DNA of 64,000 nucleotides from Nonomuraea rhodomycinica (GCF_013363995.1 NZ_JABWGO010000009.1:344699-408698), one strand, 5' to 3'. Shown: positions 41,642 to 50,247, numbered from the stretch's first letter. A program made the numbers and translations. Notes: generated by a model from the sequence alone, not told the origin.

Positions 41642-43620
41642 GACACCTCCTGGTAGGCCGACGCCTGCAGCGCGTAGAGGTCGGCGTAGAGCCCGTCGCG
41701 TGCCATCAGCTCCTCGTGCGTGCCCTGCTCGGCCACGCGCCCGTGGTCGAGGACATAGATCCGGTCGGCGTAGCGGACGCTGGCCAGCCGGTGGGTGATG
41801 AGCACGATCGTACGTCCGTCGGCGTGCGACCGGATGCGCTCGAACAGGGCGTGCTCGGCCCGGGCGTCCAGCGCCGAGGTCGGCTCGTCGAAGATGACCA
41901 GGGCGGCGTCGCGGTAGAAGCCGCGCGCGACGGCGATGCGCTGCCACTGGCCGCCCGACAGGTCGTGCCCGCCGCGGAAGCGCCGGTCGAGCAGGGCGTC
42001 GTAGCCGTCCGGCAGCGCGGCCACCACCTCGTGCGCGCCCGACGCCCGCGCGGCGGCCGCCAGCCGGGGCTCGTCCACGGCCTCGCCCATGACGATGTTC
42101 TCGCGGACGGTCAGCGGCCAGCGCGTGTGGTCCTGCGCGATGACCGACACGTGGCGGCGCAGCGCGTCGGCGTCGAGCGTCGCGAGATCGGCGCCGTCCC
42201 AGCGGACCGCGCCCGTGTCCGGCCGGTACAGCCCGGCCAGGAGCTTGGCGAGCGTGGTCTTGCCCGAGCCGTTCTCGCCGACCAGGGCGATGACCTCGCC
42301 GCGGTTCACGGTGACGCTGACGCCCGCCAGTGCGGGACGGCCGGCTCCCGGGTAGGTGAACGTGACGTCGTCGGCGGTCAGCCGGCGGAAGGGCGCGGGC
42401 GCCAGAGCGCCGCCGGAGGGGGCCGCGCGCTCCTCGGCCAGCTCGCGGAAGGCCAGGTAGTCGCCGAAGTACAGGCCGGCCTCGTAGAGCCGGTTCATGG
42501 CCTGGATCAGGCCGGTCAGCGAGCCCTGGCCGGCGCGGACGGCGAGCACCGCCGCCCCGGCCACCGCCAGCGGGACCACACCGGCCGCGAGCAGCGCGCC
42601 GAGCGCGACGTAGACGCCGGCCGTGGCCACCCCGGTCAGCAGGTCGCCGGCCGCCTTGGCGGCGGTGCGCCGGCGGGCCACGTCGAGCTGCACCTCCTGC
42701 TCCAGGTCGGCCACCTTGGCGTACTGGCCCAGCAGGAAGGTCCGCAGCCCGTACGCGCGCACCTCGGCGGCGGGTAGCCGCTCGGCCATCAGGTCGGACA
42801 GCATGAACTTGCGCCGGCGCGCCGCGGACAGCCGGTAGAAGCCCTGGTAGCCGAGGCGGGCGGCCCGGACGGCGGCCCAGCCCGCGGGCAGGGCGGTGAC
42901 CAGCAGCAGCGGCGTCAGCACCGGATGGAGGAGGCCGAGCGCGACGGCGGAGGCCAGCACGCCGACGGCGGCGGTGAGCACGGAGACGGCCGTCTCGACC
43001 ACGGTCGCGCTGTCGGGGACGCCGCTGTCGCGGGCGCGCCGCATCGCGTTGTGGAAGTCGTGGTCGTCGAACGCGGTGAGGTCGACGCGGGTGGTCAGCT
43101 CGAACAGCCTGGTCTCCGCGAGCCGTTCGACCAGCGGCTTCAGCCGGGCCTGGGCCCAGCCCGCACCCGTCAGCAGCGCGCCGCGTAACCCGGCCGCGCC
43201 GGCGACGAGCAGGAGCGAGGGGAGCGCGGCCCGCACCCGCTCCGGGGTGGGACCGGAGGCGAACAGGGAGGCGAGCACGTCCGAGGTCGCCACCAGGCCG
43301 AAGACCGTGAACACGCCGGCCGCGAGAGCGCCCGCCACGGCCGCCGCCGTGTCACGGGGGCTGGCCTGCCAGGCCAGCCGCAGCGCGCCGGCGACGAGCG
43401 AGGGCAGGCGGCGGGCGATCGTGGCGAGCGTCGTGGTCAGGAGATGCTCGTCGTGGCTCTCCCAGTAGGCGACGTCCAGCCCGGACCTGTCGTCGTCCGG
43501 GACGGCGGCGCCCTGAGCGGCGGATCGCGCGGCAGGTGACGCGGCGGGTCGTGTGCGCCGATCCGCGCCCCGCCGCCGCCACAGCCTCACGCGTGGTGGC
43601 TCTTTCGTGACAGCCGGCAC
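41638..43620 (-). CDS. ABC transporter, fused permease and ATPase (lanthipeptide exporter candidate)
   Basis: A 660-residue half-size exporter: a soluble Arg/Pro-rich head of ~70 residues, a six-helix transmembrane domain, and an ATPase with Walker A LVGENGSGKTTLAKLLAG, signature HDLSGGQWQRIAVARGFYRD, Walker B ALVIFDEPTSALDA and H-loop ITHRLASV. There is no N-terminal C39 peptidase domain, so it cannot also cut a leader peptide. It is divergent from the lanthipeptide precursor and coupled to the MauE-thioredoxin gene, so export of the product or its precursor is likely. Confidence 0.92.
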   Translation of the reverse strand: MPAVTKEPPRVRLWRRRGADRRTRPAASPAARSAAQGAAVPDDDRSGLDVAYWESHDEHLLTTTLATIARRLPSLVAGALRLAWQASPRDTAAAVAGALAAGVFTVFGLVATSDVLASLFASGPTPERVRAALPSLLLVAGAAGLRGALLTGAGWAQARLKPLVERLAETRLFELTTRVDLTAFDDHDFHNAMRRARDSGVPDSATVVETAVSVLTAAVGVLASAVALGLLHPVLTPLLLVTALPAGWAAVRAARLGYQGFYRLSAARRRKFMLSDLMAERLPAAEVRAYGLRTFLLGQYAKVADLEQEVQLDVARRRTAAKAAGDLLTGVATAGVYVALGALLAAGVVPLAVAGAAVLAVRAGQGSLTGLIQAMNRLYEAGLYFGDYLAFRELAEERAAPSGGALAPAPFRRLTADDVTFTYPGAGRPALAGVSVTVNRGEVIALVGENGSGKTTLAKLLAGLYRPDTGAVRWDGADLATLDADALRRHVSVIAQDHTRWPLTVRENIVMGEAVDEPRLAAAARASGAHEVVAALPDGYDALLDRRFRGGHDLSGGQWQRIAVARGFYRDAALVIFDEPTSALDARAEHALFERIRSHADGRTIVLITHRLASVRYADRIYVLDHGRVAEQGTHEELMARDGLYADLYALQASAYQEVS

Positions 43621-43695
43621 GGCGGAGTTCCCCGAATCACGCAGTCAATCTAGGTGACCGTTGAAGCACTGTAAAGGGCGGAGTAAATCCATTTG

Positions 43696-43776
43696 GGGCG
43701 TTTCGAGAACGCCCTAGACATGTGTCCGGATATATGCCCATAATGCGTCCGTTTGCGTGTGGCCTTGGTCGCAAAC
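43696..43776 (+). promoter_or_regulatory. Promoter and operator candidates of the lanthipeptide genes
   Basis: TAGACA (43715-43720) and CATAAT (43739-43744), 18 bp apart, form a good sigma70-type promoter with start near 43751, leaving a leader of about 130 nt. GTTTGCG (43751-43757) and CGCAAAC (43770-43776) make an inverted repeat over the start point. A hairpin GGGCGTT-TCGAG-AACGCCC (43696-43714) lies just upstream and could end readthrough or bind a regulator. Confidence 0.5.
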
Positions 43777-43881
43777 GCGATTCCGGGTCGCACGCAGGGT
43801 GCGGGAACAGGCGCTCACCAGTGCCGTCCCGAGGCTGATCCCAACAGCGGTCGTCGACCGACGGCCAAGGAAGGAGCCCCC

Positions 43882-44052
43882 ATGTCCGTGCTGGCCCTGG
43901 AGCCCCGCGACGCAGGTGTCCTCGAGTTCGAGGACCTCATGGTCGACTTCGAAGGCGAGCTTGGCAAGCTGCTTCACGGCCCGCAGGCGTGCGTCAACAC
44001 CTGCAAGCGCACCGTCTGCAGCAGCTTCCCCTGCTGCCCGTCGATCGTCTGA
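43882..44052 (+). CDS. Class IV lanthipeptide precursor candidate
   Basis: A 56-residue peptide. Residues 1-36 are an acidic, helix-prone leader (MSVLALEPRDAGVLEFEDLM, then VDFEGELGKLLHGPQA). The tail CVNTCKRTVCSSFPCCPSIV contains Cys37, 41, 46, 51 and 52 and dehydratable Thr40, Thr44, Ser47, Ser48 and Ser54, enough for up to five thioether rings. AAGGAAGGAG precedes the ATG. The leader/core boundary near residue 36 is a guess. It is immediately upstream of the LanL gene and divergent from an ABC exporter. No leader protease gene is in the locus. Confidence 0.88.
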   Translation: MSVLALEPRDAGVLEFEDLMVDFEGELGKLLHGPQACVNTCKRTVCSSFPCCPSIV

Positions 44053-44060
44053 CATCCCCA

Positions 44061-44134
44061 CGGTCACGCCGTGACGCGTGACCGGCGCAATGCGCCGGGA
44101 AAGGCCGTCGGCGCAGTTCCGGCGGCCTTTTCCG
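44061..44134 (+). terminator. Hairpin series between precursor and synthetase genes
   Basis: Three consecutive structures: CGGTCACG/CGTGACCG (44061-44084, perfect 8-bp stem), CCGGCGCA-A-TGCGCCGG (44082-44098, palindrome) and GAAAGGCCG/CGGCCTTTTC (44099-44132, one bulge). They can act as a partial terminator or mRNA-stabilising element keeping precursor mRNA in excess over synthetase mRNA. The first two overlap by a few bases, so they may be alternatives. Confidence 0.6.
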
Positions 44135-44170
44135 GCGATGCCCGATGCGCTCTGCGATCGAAAGGTCACC

Positions 44171-46801
44171 ATGGATGTCAATGTGCGGGACCGCCTTGCC
44201 CGATTCGCCGATTCTTACGGCAGGGAAATCTACGAGGACGACACGTGGATCAGCGTCCACGACCCTGAGGCGGAGACTCCGGTCCAGGGCTGGAAGCTGC
44301 ACGTCTCGGCGCGCCCGGGCACGCTGGGCGACACCCTCGACCGGGTCCTGCCCATCCTCGCCGCCGCCGACTGCGCCTTCAAGGTGGCCCGCTCCACGCA
44401 CACGCTGATGGAGCTCAACACGGGCGACCTCGACGCCGGGGCCGTGGGCAAGGCCATCACGGTCTACCCCGCGCAGGAAGCGGTGGTCGAGATCGGGCAC
44501 GCCCTCGCGAGCGCGCTCGCCGGCATGGCCGCGCCGCGCATCGTCAGCGACCGGCGGGTCCGCGCCGACGCGCCCGTCTACTACCGGTACGCGCCCTTCG
44601 CGCCGCAGTACCGGGTGGACGACAACGGAGACTTCGAGCTCGTCGTGGTCGGACCCGACGGCGAGCGCCTGCCCGGGGCGGCGGGCCCCGAGTACTCCTG
44701 CCCGCCCTGGGCCACCGACCCCTTCCGGCCGGACGACCCCGCCCCCGCTCCGGCCTCCCCGGACGCCGCCCGGTCCACCTCGTCCGGGCCGCTCCCGTCG
44801 TCCGGCCCGCTCCCGTCCGGCTCCCCGGACTCGCCCGGCAGGAAGACGATCGGCGGGCGCTACCTCGTCACCTCCGGCGTCATGCGCGGCCCCCGCGGCA
44901 ACGTCTACCGGGCCGTGGACAAGGACGGCCGGCCGGTCGTCGTCAAGGAGGCCCGTGCGTACGTCGGCGAGAACACCCAGGGCTGGGACCTGCGGATGTA
45001 CCTGCGCAACGAGCTGCGCGTGCTCCGGGCGCTCGACGGCGTGCCGGGCGTGCCCGAGCCGATCGACCACTTCCGCCACGGCGACGACGAGTTCCTCGTC
45101 ATGACCGACGCGGGCAGCCGGGACCTCAACCGCTTCGTGGCCGAGAACGGCACGTTCACCGGCCGGTCGGGGGAGCGCGACCTCGCCGGGCTGGCCTCCC
45201 GCCTGCTGGAGGTGCTGGACGCCGTGCACGCGCGCGGCGTGATCGTCCGGGACCTGTCGCCCAAGAACGTCGTGCTGGGCGAGGACGGCCGTTGCACGCT
45301 CATCGACTTCGGCAACAGCAGGTACGACGGCCTCCAGTTACCGGGCTGGAGCCGCGGCTACAGCGTGCCCGACCAGCACACCGACCGGGAGTCCGAACCC
45401 GCCGACGACTACTTCTCGCTCGGCGCCACGCTCTTCTTCGCCGCCACCGGCATGAACCCGGTCATGATCGACCCCGACCCGGTGCGCAACCTGGAGCGCA
45501 CGCTGATGTGCCTGGCGCGGATGTCGCCTGACGTCGCCGGAGGGGTGCGGGCGCTGTTGCCGTCGCTGCTCAGCCTGGATCCGGTGGAACGTGTCGAGGC
45601 CGCCGCGAGCCTGCGGGACGGCCTGACCGGGCAGCACCGCTCAGCCGGCCGGCGCCGCGCCCCGGTCGCGGCGCCCAAGCTCACCGGCGACCTGCTCGCG
45701 AAGATCCTCGACCACTCCACGCGCGAGTGCGTCGCCTTCGCCGAGCGCCTCATGGACGCCCCCGAGGAGGCCCGCCGCGCGAGCCCCCCGGTGACCAACG
45801 TCTACGGAGGCTGCGCCGGCGTCGGCATGGAGCTGCTGCACCATCCCGAGGCCAAGGCCGTCGCCGCCGATCTGGCCCGCTGGACGGCCCGCGTCATGCC
45901 GCCCGCCGCGCTGCCGCCGTCCCTGTACTTCGGCCGCACCGGGACCGCGCTGTTCCTGACCGCGGCCCGGCTGACCGCCGTGCCCGAGCTGGCCACGCCC
46001 GCGCCGGTCACCCTCGACGGGCCGCAGCGCGCCGACCAGGCGCACGGCGTCGCCGGCATCGGCGCGGGGCACCTGGCCCTCGCGGCGATCGAGGACGACC
46101 CCCGGCACCTGGAGGTCGCGGCGGAGTGCGCCCGGCGCCTGCTTACGGGAGAGGTCACCGCACCGGAGGAGGACGTGCCGCCGCCGCCCGGCTCGGGCGT
46201 GGCTGTGGACGCCGCGTTCGCCCATGGCGCGGCGGGCTGCGCGGACTTCCTGCTCTCCTACCACGAGGCCACCGGCGACCCGGCGGCCGGCGAGGCGGCC
46301 AGGGAGCGGTTCGAGGAGCTGGCCGTACGGGCCGAGGCCATGCTCGGCGAGCTGGCGGGGCCGGACGCGCGGCCGATGGGCGCGTCCTGGTGCCAGGGCG
46401 TGTCGGGTATCGCGAGCGCGTTCGCGCACGCGGCGACGGCGTACGGCGACGACGGCTACCTGAGGCTGGCCGAGCGCGGCGCGCTGGCCGGCCTGAAGGT
46501 GGCCCCGCACGCGTGGGTGGTCTCGCAGTGCTGCGGGCTCGCGGGGATGGGTGAGGCGCTGATCGACCTGGCCGTGGTCACGGGCGACGACCGCTTCTGG
46601 CGCGGCGCCGAGGAGATCGCCGAGCTGATGCTGACGCGCGCCGGAGGCGAGCCGGAACGGCCGGTCTTCCCGGGCAACGACCTGGACAAGGCCGGGTACA
46701 CCTGGGCCACGGGCACGGCGGGAGTGCTGTCGTTCCTGCGCCGGCTGGACCGCCGGTCGGGCACGCGCCTGTGGACGGCCGGCTGGCGCCTGCCCGGGTA
46801 G
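44171..46801 (+). CDS. Class IV lanthipeptide synthetase (LanL) with CCG-type cyclase
   Basis: An 876-residue three-domain enzyme. Residues ~1-200 are the phospho-Ser/Thr lyase domain (APVYYRYAPFAPQYRVDDNG). A Pro/Ser linker leads to a kinase domain at ~235-500 with Lys259 (VVVKEARAYVG), catalytic Asp361 (VRDLSPKNVVLGEDG) and Asp379 (LIDFGN). The LanC-like cyclase (~530-876) shows all seven toroid repeats. Its zinc ligands would be Cys741 (SWCQGVSG) and Cys787-Cys788 (QCCGLAG), a CCG site in place of the usual Cys-Cys-His. Zinc ligands mark class IV; class III enzymes lack them. It would phosphorylate, eliminate and cyclise the precursor at 43882-44052. Confidence 0.93.
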   Translation: MDVNVRDRLARFADSYGREIYEDDTWISVHDPEAETPVQGWKLHVSARPGTLGDTLDRVLPILAAADCAFKVARSTHTLMELNTGDLDAGAVGKAITVYPAQEAVVEIGHALASALAGMAAPRIVSDRRVRADAPVYYRYAPFAPQYRVDDNGDFELVVVGPDGERLPGAAGPEYSCPPWATDPFRPDDPAPAPASPDAARSTSSGPLPSSGPLPSGSPDSPGRKTIGGRYLVTSGVMRGPRGNVYRAVDKDGRPVVVKEARAYVGENTQGWDLRMYLRNELRVLRALDGVPGVPEPIDHFRHGDDEFLVMTDAGSRDLNRFVAENGTFTGRSGERDLAGLASRLLEVLDAVHARGVIVRDLSPKNVVLGEDGRCTLIDFGNSRYDGLQLPGWSRGYSVPDQHTDRESEPADDYFSLGATLFFAATGMNPVMIDPDPVRNLERTLMCLARMSPDVAGGVRALLPSLLSLDPVERVEAAASLRDGLTGQHRSAGRRRAPVAAPKLTGDLLAKILDHSTRECVAFAERLMDAPEEARRASPPVTNVYGGCAGVGMELLHHPEAKAVAADLARWTARVMPPAALPPSLYFGRTGTALFLTAARLTAVPELATPAPVTLDGPQRADQAHGVAGIGAGHLALAAIEDDPRHLEVAAECARRLLTGEVTAPEEDVPPPPGSGVAVDAAFAHGAAGCADFLLSYHEATGDPAAGEAARERFEELAVRAEAMLGELAGPDARPMGASWCQGVSGIASAFAHAATAYGDDGYLRLAERGALAGLKVAPHAWVVSQCCGLAGMGEALIDLAVVTGDDRFWRGAEEIAELMLTRAGGEPERPVFPGNDLDKAGYTWATGTAGVLSFLRRLDRRSGTRLWTAGWRLPG

Positions 46802-46809
46802 GCGCTGCG

Positions 46810-46860
46810 CCGGCCCCGGCGGGCCGGCCATAGGGCGTGGCGTCTGGCCCCGGCGGGGCC
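46810..46860. terminator. Double hairpin between converging LanL and aroQ genes
   Basis: Two GC-rich hairpins: CCGGCCC/GGGCCGG (46810-46827) and GGCCCC-GGC-GGGGCC (46846-46860). The position between convergent genes supports bidirectional termination. Confidence 0.65.
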
Positions 46861-46914
46861 GCTCGGTGGGGCCCGGCGTCTGCCCGTACAGGTGTGTGGC
46901 GGGTCTCGCCGTCC

Positions 46915-47367
46915 TTACGTCCGGGTCGCCTGGTACAGGCCGTTGATGGCCAGGGCGTAGCCGTACACGCCGAAGCCGACCACGATGCCGCGCGCGACCG
47001 GCGACAGGTACGAGTGGTGCCGGAACTCCTCGCGCCGGTGGACGTTGGAGATGTGCACCTCGACCACGGGCAGTTCGGCGCCCTCGATGGCGTCGTGCAG
47101 CGCGATCGAGGTGTGCGTGTAGGCGCCGGCGTTGAGGACCGCGCCGATGCACCGGCCCGCCTTGACCTCCGTGCCCGCCTCCTGGATCCAGTCGACGAGC
47201 TGCCCCTCGTGGTTGGACTGCCGGAACACCGTGTCCAGGCCCAGCTTGCCGGCCTCCTGGCGGCACAGCTCCTCCACGTCGGCCAGCGTGGCCGAGCCGT
47301 AGATCTCCGGCCGGCGGGTGCCGAGCAGGTTGAGGTTGGGGCCGTTGAGAATCAGAACCGAGGTCAC
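46915..47367 (-). CDS. aroQ: Type II 3-dehydroquinate dehydratase
   Basis: A 150-residue dodecameric-type dehydroquinase of the shikimate pathway, turning 3-dehydroquinate into 3-dehydroshikimate. Conserved: LNGPNLNLLGTRRPEIYG (with the active-site Tyr), RQSNHEGQLVDWI, NAGAYTHTSIALHDAI and VEVHISNVHRREEFRHHSYL. The GTG at 47367 gives the family start. It is not beside other aro genes. It may be a second, specialised copy or the housekeeping enzyme; the window cannot tell. Confidence 0.96.
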   Translation of the reverse strand: MTSVLILNGPNLNLLGTRRPEIYGSATLADVEELCRQEAGKLGLDTVFRQSNHEGQLVDWIQEAGTEVKAGRCIGAVLNAGAYTHTSIALHDAIEGAELPVVEVHISNVHRREEFRHHSYLSPVARGIVVGFGVYGYALAINGLYQATRT

Positions 47368-47471
47368 AGCGGGAGACTAACGCGAGCCGTGAACCGGCGC
47401 CGCGGGCGGCGCGTACCTCGGGGCGACGGGTCCGCCCGACCCCACGCCCCCGACCCCTCCGAGGAGCGATC

Positions 47472-48065
47472 ATGCCTCAGCAGCGCACCGTGGCGGTTCT
47501 GGCCGTGCTGGGATTCCAGCTCGTCGCCGGATGTGCCGCGGTCTCCCAGGCCCAGCCCGCCCAGCCCGCCCAGCCCGCTCCGCCCGCGGCGGCGGCCGGG
47601 GCGGCGGCGGAGGGCGGCCACGCGGAGTCCGACGTCACGTTCTCGCAGGAGATGATCGTCCACCACCGGAAGACGATCATGCTGGCCGAGCCGGCTGTCG
47701 AGCGGGGCGGCAGCGCGTACGTGCGCGACCTCGCCCGCGAGCTCATCGACGGCGAGAAGAAGGACATCACGCAGATGACGTCGTGGCTGCGCTCGTGGAA
47801 GGCCGAGGTGCCGGACGAGAGCCACATGGGTCACGACATGCCGGGCATGGTGTCGGCCGACGATGTGGAGGCGTTGAAGGGCCTGTCCGGTTCCGCGTTC
47901 GACCGGGCGTGGCTGAAGGCCCTGGCCGACCATCTCGACGCGGGCGTGAAGATGTCCGAGGTCGCGCAGGCCATGGGCAGGCACGCGCCCACCGTCAAGC
48001 TGGCCCGCCGGCTCGTCGAGGAGCAGCGCGAGCAGGTCGCCGCCATCAAGGAGCGCCTCGCCTGA
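47472..48065 (+). CDS. DUF305 lipoprotein
   Basis: A 197-residue exported protein. The signal peptide ends in a lipobox LVAGC with Cys21, followed by a Gln/Pro/Ala-rich stretch (SQAQPAQPAQPAPP). The DUF305 four-helix domain contains the His/Met-rich sequences FSQEMIVHHRKTIMLAE and ESHMGHDMPGM and a second domain half (FDRAWLKALADHLDAGVKM). Such proteins are often linked to copper or other metal binding at the outer face of the membrane. A GGAG precedes the ATG. Confidence 0.92.
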   Translation: MPQQRTVAVLAVLGFQLVAGCAAVSQAQPAQPAQPAPPAAAAGAAAEGGHAESDVTFSQEMIVHHRKTIMLAEPAVERGGSAYVRDLARELIDGEKKDITQMTSWLRSWKAEVPDESHMGHDMPGMVSADDVEALKGLSGSAFDRAWLKALADHLDAGVKMSEVAQAMGRHAPTVKLARRLVEEQREQVAAIKERLA

Positions 48066-48168
48066 GCCCGCGCCGACGACCGGGCGCCCGGGACGGGAGG
48101 CGGGTGGAGGCACCCCCAGTCCCTCCGCCCGCCCATCGCCGATCCCGTCAGCGACCTCGATGATGCGC

Positions 48169-48200
48169 TATATTTCCCATGAAAGCAATAGGGAATATAT
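48169..48200. promoter_or_regulatory. AT-rich inverted repeat upstream of the glycosidase gene
   Basis: TATATTTCCC (48169-48178) and GGGAATATAT (48191-48200) form an inverted repeat with one mismatch around a 12-nt centre, inside an otherwise GC-rich region. It is a plausible operator. Confidence 0.4.
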
Positions 48201-48248
48201 GGATTGACCAAGGACCTTGATCTCGATGCCAACAAAGGGCGAATCTGC

Positions 48249-49205
48249 ATGAAGCCGCCGGTCCCGCCGCCTACCCTCGTGCCCATGCTGATCGAAGACG
48301 GGAACGCCCCCGCCGTGGCGGCGCTCCTTCCGTCCCCTGAGCGTTCGGTCACCGCGATCGCGCCCGAGGGCCCCGGCGCCGGGCACTGGGCCGGCGCCCC
48401 CAGCGCGGTGGCGCACGACGGGGTGGTCCATCTCGCCTACCGGCTGCGCCGGCCCATCGGCGAGGGGCGCGGCCACGCCGTCGTCGTGGCCCGCTCCACC
48501 GACGGCGAGCGCTTCGAGCCGCTGCTGACGATCACGCGCGAGGAGATGGACGCCGAGTCGCTGGAACGTCCGACGCTCGTGCGCCTGCCCGACGGGCGCT
48601 GGCGGCTCTACCTGAGCTGCGCCACGCACGGCACCAAGCACTGGCGGGTCGAGGTCCTCGAAGCCGACGACCCCGCCTCCTTCGACCCGGCCGGACGGGT
48701 CACCGTCCTGCCCGGCGACCCGAAGACGGGGGTCAAGGACCCGGTCATCGTCCGGCGCGGCGGCACCTGGCACCTGTGGGCGTCCTGCCATCCCCTCGCC
48801 GACCCGGACGAGGCCGACCAGATGGTCACCGACTACGCGACCAGCGACGACGGCCTCACCTGGACCTGGCAGGGCACGGCCCTGAGCGGCCGGCCCGGCG
48901 TCTGGGACTCGCGCGGCACGCGGGTGAGCGCCGTGCGCTTCACCCCCGCCGGAGTGCTCGCCTTCTACGACGGCCGGGCCAGCGCCGCGGAGAACTACGA
49001 GGAGCGCACCGGGGTCGCCTTCGGCGCCGACCCAGCGGCCCTGACGCCGCTGGGCGACGCCCCCGCCGCCTCCTCGCCGTACGGCGGCGGCGGGCTGCGC
49101 TACCTGGACGTGGTGGACCTGCCGGAGGGCGGGGTGCGGCTGTACTACGAGTACACCTGCGCCGACGGCAGCCACGAGCTGCGCACGGAGCTCCGCCCCG
49201 CCTGA
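48249..49205 (+). CDS. Five-bladed beta-propeller glycosidase-like protein
   Basis: A 318-residue protein with repeated propeller strands of the GH32/43-like superfamily: SAVAHDGVVHLAYRLRRP, VVVARSTDGERFEPL, RPTLVRLPDGRWRLYLSCAT, VKDPVIVRRGGTWHLWAS, YATSDDGLTWTWQGTAL and VSAVRFTPAGVLAFYDGRAS. Acidic residues sit at the expected strand ends but a catalytic set cannot be fixed by eye. It has no signal peptide. The start is uncertain: 48249 (MKPPVPPPTL) or 48285 (MLIEDGNAPA). It stands between the DUF305 gene and the converging sulfotransferase gene, 3 bp away. Confidence 0.8.
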   Translation: MKPPVPPPTLVPMLIEDGNAPAVAALLPSPERSVTAIAPEGPGAGHWAGAPSAVAHDGVVHLAYRLRRPIGEGRGHAVVVARSTDGERFEPLLTITREEMDAESLERPTLVRLPDGRWRLYLSCATHGTKHWRVEVLEADDPASFDPAGRVTVLPGDPKTGVKDPVIVRRGGTWHLWASCHPLADPDEADQMVTDYATSDDGLTWTWQGTALSGRPGVWDSRGTRVSAVRFTPAGVLAFYDGRASAAENYEERTGVAFGADPAALTPLGDAPAASSPYGGGGLRYLDVVDLPEGGVRLYYEYTCADGSHELRTELRPA

Positions 49206-49208
49206 GGC

Positions 49209-50186
49209 TCAGAGCGGCTTCGGGCGGCCGTTGCGCGACTGGCGCTGGCCCGGCGGCCGGGCGCCGACCAGGCCGCCCGAGCGCTCCCGGGGCTGCAGCC
49301 AGTCGCTGAAGTCGGCCCCCGTCACCCGTTGCAGCAGCTCGACGTCGTCGGCGAAGTACGGGATCAGGGCCCGGCGCTGCTCCCAGGTGAGCGGGCGGCG
49401 CGGGTCGCCGTGGCGCTGGAGCAGGTGCTCCAGACGGTGGTGCAGCGCCCGCTCCAGCCCGTGGGGCAGGACGCGCGCCACCCGCGCCGTCGCCGACAGC
49501 AGGCGCCGCCGCCCGCCCTCCTCGGGGTGGGCCGTCACGTTCTCCCGGGGTACCTCGGTGAGCAGGCCCCGCTCGACCCCGAGGAACCCGCAGATGCGGT
49601 CCAGCGTGTCGGCGGGCCGGTCCACGAGGTCGCGGTAACGGAAGACGAGGACCTGGTCGCGAGGGAAGAGGGTGTACAGGTGCGAGAGCTGCTCGCCGTA
49701 GCGGCCGAGCCCGACGTAGTGCCAGAAGTGCGCCCATCCGGCGGCGATGCGGCGGCCCTCGTCGGCGCAGGCCCGCACCACGTCGCCGATCGGTTCGAGC
49801 CCGGCCGACCACAGGTGGGTCCAGTTGGAGTGGGCCCGCTCGACCGGGTCGCGCAGGACGGCGATCAGCTTCGCGTGCGGGACGAGGGCGTGGATGCGCC
49901 GCTGCGCGTCCAGGTCGTACAGGTAGAACGGGGTGGCCTCGCCGAGCAGGGCGCCCGGCGGCGCGCCGGCGAAGAGGGCCTCGTAGTCCTGCCTGCGCCA
50001 CACGTGCTCCCGGTAGGTGGGCGCGTCGCCGGGGCCGCCACGAGTGGGAGGCGGCCCGTCGGTGAGGAAGAACTTGGGCTCCTTCACGTGGGACAGGTGG
50101 AGCCGGGGGTGTCGCTGGAGCGCGGCGTGCAGGGCCGTCGTGCCGGCCTTGGGGGCGCCGATCACCAGGAAGTGGGGCAGCGGCAT
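49209..50186 (-). CDS. PAPS-dependent sulfotransferase
   Basis: A 325-residue cytosolic-type sulfotransferase. The 5'-phosphosulfate loop is LVIGAPKAGTTALHAALQRH at the N-terminus, the 3'-phosphate site VLRDPVERAHSNWTHLW, and FRYRDLVDRPADTLDRICGF follows the family pattern. It should transfer sulfate from PAPS to a hydroxyl or amine. ATG at 50186; the longer frame is not supported. It is divergent from the LanC-like gene with 73 bp between, so it may modify the same product or simply be a neighbour. Confidence 0.93.
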   Translation of the reverse strand: MPLPHFLVIGAPKAGTTALHAALQRHPRLHLSHVKEPKFFLTDGPPPTRGGPGDAPTYREHVWRRQDYEALFAGAPPGALLGEATPFYLYDLDAQRRIHALVPHAKLIAVLRDPVERAHSNWTHLWSAGLEPIGDVVRACADEGRRIAAGWAHFWHYVGLGRYGEQLSHLYTLFPRDQVLVFRYRDLVDRPADTLDRICGFLGVERGLLTEVPRENVTAHPEEGGRRRLLSATARVARVLPHGLERALHHRLEHLLQRHGDPRRPLTWEQRRALIPYFADDVELLQRVTGADFSDWLQPRERSGGLVGARPPGQRQSRNGRPKPL

Positions 50187-50247
50187 CGTCCTCGTCCTTC
50201 CTTCCCTCCAGTACCAAGCAATCCTTATTTTCCTACCAAATGTGTGG

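Noticed and set aside
43882..44052. Class III (labionin) assignment for the lanthipeptide
   Set aside because: The synthetase's cyclase domain keeps Cys zinc ligands, which class III enzymes lack.
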